The notes below the pieces were generated by a model that did no database searches, was not told the DNA's origin, and was given only the letters and a program-made list of their open reading frames with translations. This document shows, one piece after another, positions 34,839 to 47,066 of a stretch of 64,000 bases of DNA. The DNA lies in contig JAMXBD010000399.1 in the NCBI GenBank assembly GCA_024138025.1, positions 1 through 64,000 on the forward strand, given 5' to 3'. Position 1 is the stretch's first letter. Every line of letters begins with the position of its first letter. The translations under genes were made by a program, and so were the position numbers. This DNA comes from Combretum micranthum. Its lineage: Eukaryota > Streptophyta > Magnoliopsida > Myrtales > Combretaceae.

Positions 34839-36740
34839 TGTTTCATAGGGGAAGCAGCTTAATCTTTGGTTTTCTCAAGAGTTTCTATTACTTAGCTTGG
34901 ATGCTAGGTGGGTAATATCAACCTTATCACCTTGTTTATGCATGTAATATAGTTGAATTTATATTAAATAAACATAACTAATTATGTGTGGGGACTGAGT
35001 ATTTGTCTATTGTTTGTTGGTTATATTGTTTGATAAAACATTAAAATCAAAGTGATCACACATTACTTGAAATGATTGCAATGTTGTTGTTAATGAGTGT
35101 TTGCTACATTGATTGGCCACCTTAATAAATGGATTTAATACTATTTGACTATTTAATTAAACAATTATTCATTACACGACAGCATACTTGCATTACTATG
35201 GTATTCATGTAACGTGCTAGCATCTTAATTCTATGGTAGTCTTAGGCTATTTTAGTGGATTTGTTACTAAAATTGGATACCATAGGGTTGTTCGTATCCT
35301 AAGTACTAAAAAGGCAGCAAAGGACATCATCTCTGTAGGTATTGGCCTAAGAGATGCTAGTACTTAGGGAATTTCTAAAGTTCCAAGATGAAGTGGTGGA
35401 TATGCTAATAATATGTATATACGAGTATAAATGAGTTTCAAAAGAAATTGTCCCTCCTTAGTTATTCCTAAGGAGAATTTTGACGTTATGTTGGTAATAA
35501 ATATGTAAATAATAATGAGTTGAGAAGATTTCCCCTTCCTTAGTTCTTGGTTTCTTCTAGGCATTAATGACTTGAGCTAGTCCTTCAACCCCAAGAGAGG
35601 GCGTAAAATTTCTTTGAGTGTTACATTGCATATGTTTGTAACAAAACTTGTTTGAAATTTGATTGACATCCTTGCCTTTCATTATAAATTATTTATTTTT
35701 ATATTGCAAATTCAGTCTAACTATACATTAAATGTGATATAGTATATTTTATTTACAATATATTACATAGTGTATCATTGCCTAAACATGTGTGTGTGTG
35801 TATAATGAATGTAATTTAAATTTAGTATATTGTTTAAAACCTGCCATTATGGATAAATCTTAATCTCATGCCAAATTTTGAAATAAGCTCTTAGGGCCTC
35901 CTTCGTAACTTATTCCAATAAGAAATTACTTGTTACAATAGGTGGAAAAAATGTGACACTATGCCATATAAGTAATTAAATCTTAGAAAAATTTATCTGC
36001 CTTTTTTTTCTAAGTCCACTAAGTATGCAAAAAAAAAAAAAAAAACAAATATATATATATAATATATATAATCCAGCTAAAATTTGATTTAGATTAAAGA
36101 AGAAATTTGTAGCTAAAGGTTAATTTTAGTGTATGCACAAGTTTAAAAAGGAAATATTCAAGTCTATAAGCATTACTTTGAGGATTATTATTATTATTTT
36201 TTTTTTTGCAAGAATATGGAAGTCAGAGATTGCAGTATATAAAGACAGTTGATAAATATCACAACTGAAGGTATTTCTTAGTTCAATTGCAAGTAACCAT
36301 TCCAGATCAATTTAAATTGTATGTTTAAAGGCTAGCTCCATTGGTTTAAGTATATTTAGGCAATGTACTCAATATGTTTCCCATAACATTCCACTTAAGT
36401 TGGTTCAAATATCTACAAGGATTAATAAGAATTAAACATTAGTTATTAAATTCAAATTTTCAAGTTTTAAGAGTGTTATTGCAAATTTGATTAAAGGTTT
36501 AATCCAAGAAGTTTTAAAAACATGTTGAAACTGAAATGTATTATACAGAGCGAAGTTTAAATAGAAGAAGATTTCATACAAATTTCAAACGTTATAGAAT
36601 TAAAATTTTGAAGATAAAAATTTTGCAAAATCTATTCCTTTTTTCAAGGATATGGATAAGGCCATATCAAATCAATTAAGTTCAATTTTTTTAATTATAA
36701 TAAATTATATTTGAAAAACATATTGGAATGAAGTTGCTAA
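34839..36740. other. Gene-free host sequence right of L7
   Basis: AT-rich, with no recognisable coding region. It includes an A-run (about 36028-36045) and a short (AT)n near 36051. A 28-base exact match to the end of the H LTR lies at 35668-35695. The layout suggests old, eroded repeat sequence. Confidence 0.5.
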
Positions 36741-36747
36741 TGACATT

Positions 36748-36842
36748 TTATCCTAGTGGCATCTCTCCTGGTCTTTCAAATAAGAGGTACCATATTCGAA
36801 TTCCCCCTCTCCTGTTGTAATGGTAATATATATATATATTTA
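36748..36842 (+). repeat. Possible tRNA-derived SINE remnant
   Basis: A ctagtggcatctctcctgg segment and a box-B-like TATTCGAATTCC lie 46 bases apart, followed by a tgtaatggtaatatatata tail. This resembles the head of a plant tRNA-related SINE. No clear flanking duplication was found, so the call is tentative. Confidence 0.3.
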
Positions 36843-37161
36843 TATATTGACATGAAGTTGGAAGAGATTTTAAGAAGAGCTCAAGTTCAAAAATTCAAAT
36901 CAAATAAGGATAAGGAAAGCAAGATATTAGCTCCACAAAATCTGAAAGTTAGTAATCTTTCCATCAGTTCAACAACATTTTACCATCAATATATCCATTA
37001 AAGAAGAAGCACTGTATACTGAAGAAATTTAACATTTCTAACATATGATAAATTTACGATTTAAGAGCTAATGTCATAAGTAAAGCTCCCTTCACATGCT
37101 AAAGTTTATGTTGAATTTGTTCTTTAGTTTTATGAAATGAAAATTTTGAGAAACCGTATTT
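36843..37161. other. AT-rich sequence before L8, no feature seen
   Basis: No gene, LTR terminus or repeat could be supported here apart from AT-rich simple stretches. Confidence 0.5.
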
Positions 37162-37900
37162 GTAAACCCCCAAATTTTTGGAATCAATTTAGATTAAAAC
37201 CCTAATCTGGAAGTCAACTGGGACCCTAAAGTCAACAAAACCCTAGTTAGACGTAATAGCTTAAATCCGACCATTCCGAATAAGCAACCCTAGGAAAGTA
37301 AGTAAGAGTTTAGTATGTAGAATAGTGCGTAATTACATAAGGACGCTTAAAAAGGTCAGATTAGTAAAACCAAGAATCGTTTTGAACTCGAACGGACACA
37401 GTTTCTGAAAAACTGTCATAGGGCTCGAAATAGTAAAAATATTCCGAATATACTGTTAGACTAGCCAAAATATAAGGTTTTCAAAAATATCAATTTTATA
37501 ATTTTTCGGTAACTAAAAATATCAGATATCGCGATTATACACGTATTTTCTTACTACCAGTACTTAAATTGTCATGTCTACTTTACATTACACTATTCAT
37601 TACTATTCTACACTATTCATTACTATTCTACACTATTCTTTTCAGTCTACTTTTTCTTATATCTACTCTTATAAATACCATAACCTATAGCCTTTACTTT
37701 TTACCTTTCCCATAACTTTATTTCACATCTACCTTATTTATCACTTCATTTAATTAACAAAAACACGAAAAAATAAAACTCTCTCCCTCTCTTACACTCA
37801 TGGTCGTCGGATCCCCTTGCCCCTTCTCTCCCTCAATTTTGTTTCAATTTTCTTTTGTTTAAATCACTCAATAATCACTCCACATTTTCCTATAAATACC
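37162..37900 (+). mobile_element. Giant LTR L8, 5' part only (rest beyond window)
   Basis: It starts TGTAAACCCCC at 37162, carries the U3 core (about 37400-37580) and ends abruptly just after TATAAATA (37891-37898), where E1 is inserted. It is most like L3. The remainder should reappear after the far end of E1, outside this window, preceded by atacc. Confidence 0.85.
37891..37898 (+). promoter_or_regulatory. L8 TATA box at the E1 insertion site
   Basis: TATAAATA is followed by CC and then the E1 terminus, so E1 separates this promoter from its leader. Confidence 0.7.
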
Positions 37901-39652
37901 CGTCACGCTCCGGAGGGTACCCTAAACGTGGTAGTCCATCGCATATAATATTAAAGCTAATGAATGACAACCTTAGTCATGCAGGAGTTTCGATATCACA
38001 TGCAAGGCATGCTTCCAAAATAGTAGGAGACTCACAGGGGTATTACATTTAAGAAGATAATAAAAGCAAGCAAGAACTTATATAAATAAACATGAAATCT
38101 TTGTAAGCCCCGGAAAATTTCAATAAATAATTTCAAAATGAACTTCGAAAATAAACCCTAAAAATCACTCCAAATTAAAACCGAATTTTGACAAGTCCTA
38201 AATCACGAACGAATTCAAAAACTTCTCAATCTTGAGAAAATGAAAATCTTTAAACAATAAAATAAGAACTCAGTGGTTTTCAAATTCAAAACCACGACGT
38301 ACGAAAAATTTCATATTTAGCTCCAGCTTGTAAAATCGGGTAATATAAAGTCGAAAAACAAATTATTAAAAAGTAAATAATGATTAACTTTCGGAAATGA
38401 AACCCAATTAAAGAATTCCGAAAACATTAAGAGTTATTAAATACTTATAAAAATAAAATTTAAAATAAATTTCTCAAAATTAAATATGTTATATAAACAT
38501 AAATATCAGTTTCCAAATTGGCAAAGGTCTAAACTGGAAAAATCACCTAGAAACCCTGACCGGAATACAATAGTGTAAGTTCGGCAATCTAGCGCCCCTA
38601 ACTCTAGAGGTTGAAAGATAGTTTAAATAAGTAGAATAGCTCGTAGTAATATAAGTTTGTTCACAAATATCAGATTGGTAAATTTTTGACCTATCTCGAA
38701 CCCGTTCGGATACAGACTTCGAAAAGCGTGTCCCGGGACTCGAGATATCAAAAATATACCATTAGTACCGTTAGACTCGTAATTCCACGAGATTTCTAAA
38801 TATATCAGTTATATAATTTTTCGGGTTATAAAAGTTACAGTTATAACCTTTTTATCGTATTTTCATTTCTACCGGTAATTGATTAGTCTTTTGCACTATT
38901 CATTTTATTTCATTACACAATTTTATTATATTATTATTTTTATTTTTATACCCGGGTTCCTAGTAATCAAGTAAACTTCGAAAACCAGAAAATGAAACCC
39001 TAAACCGGTTTAGTTCAAGCTTTGCGAAAAGACTTAGAAACCCAAATTCCGGCTTTTCCACGGTTTCCAAATAAGAAACTTTTATAAGAAAATTAATTTT
39101 GAATATAGTTCTTGATTATATTTCAAACCAAGAAAAGATCAGATTTTGAAAATTTCAATTCCGGGTCATCCCGAGACCCATTATAGAAAAGCGTGCCCGG
39201 AACTAGAATTTCAAAACTTTCTTATGAATACTCATTTGAATCGAAATAAAATAAGGATTTCAAAAATATATTTTTCATAATTTTCCGGCTTATGAAAAAT
39301 ACAGTTATAGCCTTTTTATTCGTATTCCATTACTACCGGAAATTAAATTGTCTTGTCAACTATTCCTCACTATTCAAAAAGTACCACCTATACTACCTAT
39401 TAGCACACTCTATAAATTCAACCCTTACCATCACTCAAATCAATTCCTTTTCTCCATAACTTTTGTCCATTAACTTTCCTTACACATCATGACAAGTTAA
39501 ACATCAAGTCAAATCAATCAAAACAAAAATTAAAAATCAAACTTCTTCCCCCCTTTTTGGTGAATAGTGCCGGCATGAAAACCCCCCCCTACAAGTTTCA
39601 TTTGCAATTTTTTTAAAATTGTTTTATTCCATTTTAACCTAATTTCACTTTA

Positions 39653-39660
39653 TATATAAA
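39653..39660 (+). promoter_or_regulatory. L5 TATA box
   Basis: TATATAAA lies after the second U3 core and a short C tract (accccccccta near 39583), and before a CT-rich leader. Confidence 0.6.
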
Positions 39661-41157
39661 CTACACTTTCTCTCTCTCACTTCATTCTCTCATTTTTTCA
39701 AACTTTACAAAAGGTAAAACTCTCAAAATCCTCTCCCTCTCCACCTCTTTGCCGTGAGCTATATAGCTCATTCACACACACAAAACAACTTCTTTTAACC
39801 TTCATTCATCTCCTATTTTACTTTAAGTAAATGAGCCTTCACTCCTTCCACTCATAGATCTTGTTATGGCTAAGTTATTCTTGGATATTTCCAACTAAAT
39901 GTCCCCATGATCTCTTGATAGGGACAAGGAAATATCAAACAAGAATACCAAACCATCACTAGTAGATCTTGTATTTCAAGGAGCTTTCAAGGCATAAGCT
40001 TTATGAGTTTTCATCAAAAAGTGTTTTGAACAAAAGATCTTTATAAAAATATGGTTTTTATGTTTTCAAAACCTATTTAAGCATTTCATATAGTAGATCT
40101 ATCATTTTACTACTCATATTCATGTAGACATTTAAGATCTCATATTTATTTTGAGTTTATGTGCATTCATAGTCTTTAATGCTTTTGTCTTTAGTAAATA
40201 ATCTTCCTAGCATATAGATCTATGTTAGATAAGTTAATAAAGTCAAAAAGGAAAATACTTTTCAAAATATGAACTTATGTAAATTCGGATGACTTTAGAA
40301 ACCTAGGTTAAAAACACTTTTATCAACTTCTAAACATGTATTTTACAAGAGAAATGAAGCCTAGGTAATAGATAATGTTTGGTAGTATTTTTCATGAGTC
40401 TAAATGAGATTTTACTAAAGAAAATGTTGGAAACAAGAATGAAGTCCAATAGAAGTTTTGAGCTAAAAGTCATGTAGACAAAATTCGTAATAATGGATGT
40501 AGGGTTAGAAAACACTATTTTTCCAACTTCAAAAATGGTATTTTCTTAAATAAATGAAGTCCTTAGGGTATAGGTATAATAAATACTTAAAGTTTTGAGT
40601 ATAAAATACATTTTCCTTAAAGAATCAACTTGAAAATAAAGTTTTCTAAATTCGGATTTTTGGAAACCCCTAGTAAAGACCCACTTAAAAGTTTACAAAT
40701 GAAGATTTTATTAAAGAAATAAAGGCCTTAGGATATAACTAATATAAGGGTCAAAATTTCTTTAAACAAAATGAGTTTTCCAAAGAAAATCCTTGTATAA
40801 GTAAGTGTGACCAAGTGGTAATCTTACTTGTTAAACAATAGCATGAAATGATTTTCTAGAAAAAGTTTATTTAAATTCTTTAAGTCTAAAAAGTTATAAG
40901 AACTTAGCTCATTAGAGTTCATATCATGACATTCATGATAGGGAAAATCATTACCATGGCATTTAGTTCATTTTACTTAGGAATCTCAAGTGCATTCATG
41001 AAAACCGCATTTTCGGAATCAACACAACCGCTGTACAGATCTGATCCCTCATTTCCGAGGCTTAGATATTTTCAAAACTTGATTTAAACTTCATATTTAA
41101 AAAGCTCTTCCGAAGTAGATAGAAATCGATATAAAATTTGCGAGATTCCGAGTTAAA

Positions 41158-41181
41158 ATGACCAAGTTATGGCCATTTTAA
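41158..41181 (+). other. L5 core: 8-bp inverted repeat / 7-codon ORF MTKLWPF
   Basis: An intact ATG-to-TAA core. Confidence 0.6.
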
Positions 41182-41287
41182 ATCGGGACATCGAAAATGA
41201 CGCGAATTTTGATTTCGCTAAGTTTTCTTAGAGTTTTAGTATCCTTAGATGGTAGAATACTCATTAGAGTATTTCTTATGTGATTAG

Positions 41288-41357
41288 GTGAACCCGTGAA
41301 CGTTGACTCTTTGCCACCGGATTATTATTACTAGAAGACCGGTGATCCAATGGCCGA
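41288..41357 (+). other. L5 exon-like block, 70 nt, DYYY-stop
   Basis: ATTAG precedes and GTGAGTT follows. The frame reads EPVNVDSLPPDYYY and stops at 41332-41334. Confidence 0.55.
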
Positions 41358-42672
41358 GTGAGTTCATTTCCTGAGTAATTATGCTCATTGAGTGTGCTTG
41401 TAATTGTAGTAGCACTAGATTTAGGTAAAGATAAAATTGTTGATGAGAAATGAACTTTTCATGTTGAATGAATGATAAGTATATCGAGATGAGACTTGTT
41501 GAAATAATATTGTATGAGTTAGTATAGACTTGGATTGTTTGAAATACTCTATGATCGCTCTTAATTTGCATAATGAACTTGCTACGATTCTATAAATAAA
41601 CTGTACATGCATATCATCTGTGAGTCACATTGCATTACGAGAATGCTTTTGGTGGGAACAAAAGTATGATCGGGAGGCAGCGGGCCTTCGTTAACGTTAA
41701 GGATCTGCAGGGTCGCTTAAGTTAACGGGCAGTGGAGTAGACACTATAAACCAATACATATAAACAGGTGGAGGACCACCTTCGTTAACATCAAGGGCCT
41801 ATGAGGTCGCTTATGTTAATGGGCAGTGGGAGTGAGCAGACACTATAAACCACAAGAGAAAATATTGGAATTGTGGTTGCATGTTCATGGACCACCCCAA
41901 ACCCTGAATGGAGGGCGTAAATCCATTCACATATGGCTACCGGAAGTCATATGCTTGTATGCTCACGTGCTTGTGCATTCATATGATTGTTTAAATAAAC
42001 TTGTTTGTATATTTTACAATTGAGTATATTATTGTGGAAATGAATCTCACTAAGCTAGTGTAGCTTATACCCCAATAGTTATTTAAATGAGCAGGTTATT
42101 CCAAGAATGCTAAGTGGGGACCGAGATGGTTGAAGCCGAGAATGATTTCGGAATTCCGGCAAGATATAAGAATGTTTGAAGTTTTGGCTAAGCTTTACGA
42201 TTTGCTTTGTAATAGCTTTATGTAGTGAAGTCTTGGATGAATTGTAGTTTGATGAATTGTATATATGGTTTTGTATTTGGAGTATAGTAAATGTATTTCC
42301 TTTACATTGTTACTCATTTGTATCAACATAAAATGTATCATTCCGATGTGTCTCCTTTATGTGTTAGACGCCTTGTACATAGTATAGAAGCCTTTGCATG
42401 ATTGAGGTGGTCATTCTTAGGCTTTAATATTGTGTACGGCGGACTGCCACGTTTAGGGTACCCTTCGGGGCGTGACAATCTTCATTTAAATAACTAACTC
42501 TTACATCATCTTAGGGGCATTCCCCCGTCTTAAATGGTCCTGATTCAACTAAACCATTAACAAAGTAAACGTAACTATAACATATGCCTACTATAGAGAT
42601 TTTCTTAGAAGTCTATGATCAAAACTAAATACATATAACTTCTCCCAAAACTCCTAGTGGCTTGGCTCGTAC

Positions 42673-42714
42673 CTGGCATACGGGGCTCCTTGGTGCCAAC
42701 TAAAGATAATCATA
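42673..42714 (-). other. E1 3' LTR second exon-like block, 42 nt
   Basis: On the minus strand CTTTTTGTTACAG precedes it and CCAG|GTACGA ends it. E1's 5' LTR has the same block at 56690-56731, and L3 and E2 show similar ends. It could be a further leader exon, which is inferred only from splice-like signals. Confidence 0.4.
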
Positions 42715-43344
42715 CTGTAACAAAAAGCTATAGGGGTATCAGCAAATCTAGCTAGTGAGATAATTCCCATTCTACAAGATATTTTCATAAATCAAACAAC
42801 TATTTAAACAATCATATGAAAATGCACCAAACACATGAGTAAACAAAATACACAGGAATAACCGGAAATCATTTGTGGCATGGATTTTATGCCCTCCATG
42901 TCAGGGGTTAGGAGGTTACAGGCCTATACGACCATCAATACTTACAGATTTGCTGGTTCCTGCTCACCTTGTAGACTTTCCGGCTCCTACTGGCCCATGT
43001 AGACTTTCCGGCTCCTACTTGCTACCACTACTACTTCCACGTTTCCCACATGAAGAATAGTAGTGAAACAAATGCGACTCATAAATATGATATGCATGAA
43101 TTATTTTTGATATAAATTTATCCAGTTAATGTTGAGTTCAAGTTAAAGGTGATCAAAAAACAATATTCATCACATCAATGCAAGAATCACAATTTAATTA
43201 TCAACTCCTCTTTCGATACTCTTAACTTATATTCAACCAATCATAAATTCAAATCACACATTAATTTTATCTTTTCCTTATCTTCTAGTGCTACTATCTA
43301 CAAGCACATACAAGGAAATGTAACTTGGTAAAGGATTAACTCAC

Positions 43345-43408
43345 TCTATGTCGATAGCTTTCTAATCGAATTAGTCTTCCGAGAATGTGATCTCGGTTCC
43401 TTCTTCAC
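43345..43408 (-). other. E1 3' LTR exon-like block, 64 nt
   Basis: TTTAG precedes and GTGAGTT follows on the minus strand. The frame reads EEGTEITFSED, then a stop (TAC to TAA), then FD-stop at the family position. Confidence 0.5.
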
Positions 43409-43516
43409 CTAAATAAGATGAAATACTCACAATGAGTCTTTCATAGAATTTCTATTCTTGGAAACTCTAAATCTATCTTAAAATCGCAGTAAAATCGGAT
43501 TGGAGGAAATTCCAAC

Positions 43517-43540
43517 TTAAAATGGCCATAACTTGCTCAT
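43517..43540 (-). other. E1 3' LTR core: 7-codon ORF MSKLWPF
   Basis: An intact ATG-to-TAA core on the minus strand. Confidence 0.6.
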
Positions 43541-44843
43541 TTTAACTTAGAATTTCGCATATTATATACCATTTTCTACCTTTTCGAAAAGATCTATTTA
43601 TTTATAAAACTATTTTCATCAAGACAAGTCATTTGTGTTCTGAAAAAGTGGTGACCAGATTCATCGCAAATTTTCACAAACTTGAATTCCTTCTTTTAAC
43701 AAATGCTCATTTTGAAGAGATAGATATTATAATAGTTTGTAAAACCTTTGAAATGTATATACATATATTTATTAACTCATATCAAAATGTATGAAGTTAA
43801 TGAACTTGTCTCAAACCATGAAAAAGTAAAGTCTTTTAAAGATTTTGGAAAGTGAGAACTTAGGAAAAATTCCTTTTTATTTTGCTTTGAAAATATCTTA
43901 AGTTATTTCAAATGAGTATTTTCTTTTCCTAAATTTAATTTCCGTAGTCTTTTTAAATTTCTAAGGAATGATTTTTATTTTCTAAGTTTAGTTTCTAACA
44001 CTTTTTGAAAGTAATAACAATTCTATATTTATAGAAATAATTTCCATATTTCTTGAGATCATTCCATTTCATGAAAAGAATTTTAATACTTGATGAAAAA
44101 GTGAAGTTTTAGTAAAACTTTTGTTTACTCAAAAAGTTCTTTCTATGTATGTTTATGAAGTCCTCTAGATTTCTTAGAAAAGTTTGTTTAAGAAAATTAC
44201 TTCCTATTTTTATTTCTAGAAAATAATCTTTATTTTAAGAAAACCTTTCCTCATTTATTTTGTTGAGACAAAAATCATTATGTTCATGCATGAATATGAA
44301 TCATCAGGTTATGAAAACATAAGGAAACATAATAACTTAAAAGAATAAGTTAGTAAAGAAATAAATCAAGTATTGGAACCTTAGCTTCATCAAGGTATCT
44401 TGAGACTAAGAATAGACTAGTCCCATAAAGAAAAAGAAAATGTTTTGACTTGATGAAGACAAGTCTAAGATTGGAAAGACTAGTCTTAAAAACAAAGTGA
44501 AATAAATAAATTGCAAAACAAATGAGCTTATATGTTCTAACAGATATATATATATATATATATAGCTACATAGATATATTTAGTAACATATATATAAAAG
44601 CAACATAAAGAAATTAGATCCATGAACAAAAACAAAGTATAAACTTATTATTGCTTTCTTTAACCTTCATGGTTTAGAAAACACACACTAAGCTCATACT
44701 AAGTAAATAAACACTTTAGAAAGCTAAAACTACTACCTAGAGAAGTCGTAAAAACTAGAGAAACTTGAGAGAGCTTGTGGAGAGATTTTTGGAGAGTAAT
44801 TTTAGTGTATGGAAGTTGTGAATGAAGTGGAAGGAAGAAGGGG

Positions 44844-44851
44844 TATTTATA
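44844..44851 (-). promoter_or_regulatory. E1 3' LTR TATA box
   Basis: TATAAATA on the minus strand, followed by a purine/pyrimidine leader and then the donor-like site near 44735. Confidence 0.65.
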
Positions 44852-45547
44852 GGAAAATATGGGAGGTTAATTGTGTTAATTAAATAAATAAAAATAAAAA
44901 CAAATTGGAGAATAGAGAGGGGGCTGGCTCTACTTGTAGAGGAAAGGGGGAGAAAATTTTATTATTTTTTTTTTGTATTTTTGTTAATGAAAAGTAAGAT
45001 ATAAAAGATGTAAAGTTGTATTGGAAATGAAAATTGTAAGAAATAGAGGTATGGGTTGTAAGAGTAAGTTTTAAGAAAAGTAGAGATAGATGAATAGTGT
45101 AGAATAGTAGAAAATAGTGTAATATAAAGTAGACATGACAATTCAAGTACGGTAGTAAGAAAATACGCGTATAATTGCGATAGCTGATATTTTTAGTTAC
45201 CGAAATATTATAAAGTTGATATTTTTGAAAATCTTATATTTTATGAGTCTAACGATATATTCGGAATATTTTACTATTCCGAGCCTCGGGACATGCTTTT
45301 CGAGAATTGTGTTCGATTATGCTCAAAACGAATCATGGTTTGACTAATATGATATTTTAAAGCTTTCTCAGGTTATTACGAACTATTCTACATACTAAAC
45401 TCTTACTAACTTTCCTAGGGTAGCTTAAACGGGAATGCCGAACTTGAACGATTGCAAAAGACTAGGGTTTTGTTGACTTTGGGATTCCGTTTGACATTCT
45501 AATTAGGTTTTAAGCTTAAATTAATATCAAAACTTTAGGGGTTTACA

Positions 45548-45562
45548 ACCTACCCTCCCTTA
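45548..45562 (-). other. E1 polypurine tract
   Basis: The plus strand acctaccctccctta touches the 3' LTR end. The minus strand is purine-rich. E2 has almost the same tract at 61849. Confidence 0.75.
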
Positions 45563-45574
45563 AAGAAAGTTTTG

Positions 45575-46960
45575 TCCTCAAAACTTGAAGCTCATACTTG
45601 ATTCCTCAAACAACTTTGGATACTTTTGGCGTATGTCGCTTTCGGCCTCCCAAGTTGCTTCTTCATGTAAGTGATTTTCCCACAGAACCTTCACATACTT
45701 GATCTCCTTGTTCCGAAGCTTTTGCACCTTATGATCTAGGATCTGAATCGGGTGCTCCTCTATGTGAGATTTTCTTTTAAGTGGACTAGTTCCAGCTCTG
45801 TAAGTCTGCTAGGATCTGGCACATGCTTCCGTAAAAGCGATACGTGAAATACATTATGAATTCCCGATAGGTTAGGAGGTAGGGCCAGATGATAGGCAAG
45901 ATCTCCTACTCTTTCAAGCACTTCAAAAGGTCCAATATATTGTGGGCTCAACTTTCCTTGTGCTCGAACTCTGTGAATACTCTTGATGGGGTTTATCTTT
46001 AAGTACACATGGTCTTCAACTTTAAACTCGAGTATTTACCTTTTCGTATCTGCCTAAATTTTATGTCGATCTTGTGCTTCTTTCATCTTGTGTTGAATGA
46101 CCCATACTTTATTAGCCGCATCCTGTACCAAGTCGGGTCCAATACTCAACTTCTCTACATCATCCCAGAACAAAGGTGATCGACACCGTCTTCCATACAA
46201 TGCCTCATAAGGTGGCATTTGGATTGTGGAGTGGTAGCTGTTGTTGTAGGAAAACTCTACCAATGGTAGGTGTGCATCCCAACTACCCTTGAACTCTAAC
46301 ACACAAGCTCGCAACATATCTTCCGAAGTTTGTATTGTCCTCTCCGACTGACCATCTGTTTAGGTGTGATAAGCAATACTGAAGTATAGCTTTGTTCCCA
46401 TGCATCTTTGCAAGCTTGTCCAAAATTTAGACATAAACCTTGGTTCTCGTTCATAGACTATTCCAGCAGGCACTCCATGCAAGCGTACTATTTCCCTTAT
46501 GTATATTCTTGCCAACTTATCCATGGAGTACGTCAGGTTGATTGGAAGGAAGTGTGTTGTCTTTATCAATTGTCCACTATGACCCAAATAGCATCATATC
46601 CTGCAGGTGTTCTTGGTAATCTACACACAAAATCCGTCGTGATTTGATCCCAATTCCATTCAGGTATCGGCAAGGGTTTCAAAAGTCTTCAAGGTCTTTG
46701 GTGTTCCACCTTCACTCGTTGGCATGTGGGACACTTCATCACAAAATCATCCACGTCTCTCTTCATACCATTCCACCAATAGTGGCTCTTCAAGTCTTGA
46801 TACATTTTAGTTCCTCCTGGATGCATGGTATATCCTGAATGGTGTGCTTCATTCATGATTTCCCTTCTCATATCCTCATCATCTAGAACACATAATCTTC
46901 CTTTCATTCTCACCACTTCATCTTCATCTATCGTAAAATTAGTGTATTTTCCTTCTTGTA
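45575..46960 (-). pseudogene. E1 integrase with chromodomain, degenerate
   Basis: The zinc-binding domain (46689-46916) shows HHSGYTMHPGG and CPTCQ. The core has TDFVCRLPRT (first Asp kept), but the second motif reads EREPRF where family members have DRDPRF, so a catalytic Asp is Glu. A stop sits just before TDGQSERTI. Next come YNNSYHSTIQMPPYEALYGR and RAQGKLSPQYIGPFEVLERV, then a well-kept chromodomain IKYVKVLWENHLHEEATWE...KYPKLFEE near 45590-45700. Frameshifts fall at about 46010 and 46590. It is E2's closest relative in the window and aligns along the whole length. Confidence 0.93.
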
Positions 46961-47066
46961 CCTCTCCCTTAATCTTCTAAATCGCCTTGTCATATCATTG
47001 GGCTTCTTTGAGTCTTTCCACTAAGGTAGGTTCCAAGACTGGGCTGGCGATTTCTGCTTCCACATT

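Larger units (their letters stand above)
38102..42477 (+). mobile_element. Solo giant LTR L5 nested in E1 3' LTR
   Basis: It starts TGTAAGCCCC at 38102 and ends ...GGGGCGTGACA at 42477 (4376 bp). The duplication atctt lies at 38097-38101 and 42478-42482. It carries two U3 cores in tandem: unit 1 (38102 to about 38945) resembles the start of L4, and unit 2 (about 38946-39370) resembles the start of L7. It also has a TATA box (39653), three degenerate repeat units (anchors about 40281, 40482, 40650), an intact core ORF (41158-41181) and a 70-nt exon-like block. Confidence 0.95.
37901..45547 (-). repeat. E1 3' LTR, interrupted by L5
   Basis: Parts 37901-38101 and 42478-45547 total about 3.27 kb after removing L5 and one duplication. 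It ends ...TAGGGGTTTACA next to the polypurine tract. TATA box at 44844, donor-like CTAG|GTAGTA near 44735, intact core ORF (43517-43540) and exon-like block (43345-43408). Confidence 0.93.

Noticed and set aside
10740..35630. One large solo LTR from tgtacggtaatcg (about 10754) to gtgttaca (about 35626)
   Set aside because: The ends do not match a known terminus pair, no flanking duplication was found, and H sequence does not resume on the right.
35890..35960. Possible DNA-transposon inverted repeat (agggcctccttcgtaac)
   Set aside because: It resembles a hAT/MITE-type end, but no matching inverted end or 8-bp duplication was found nearby.
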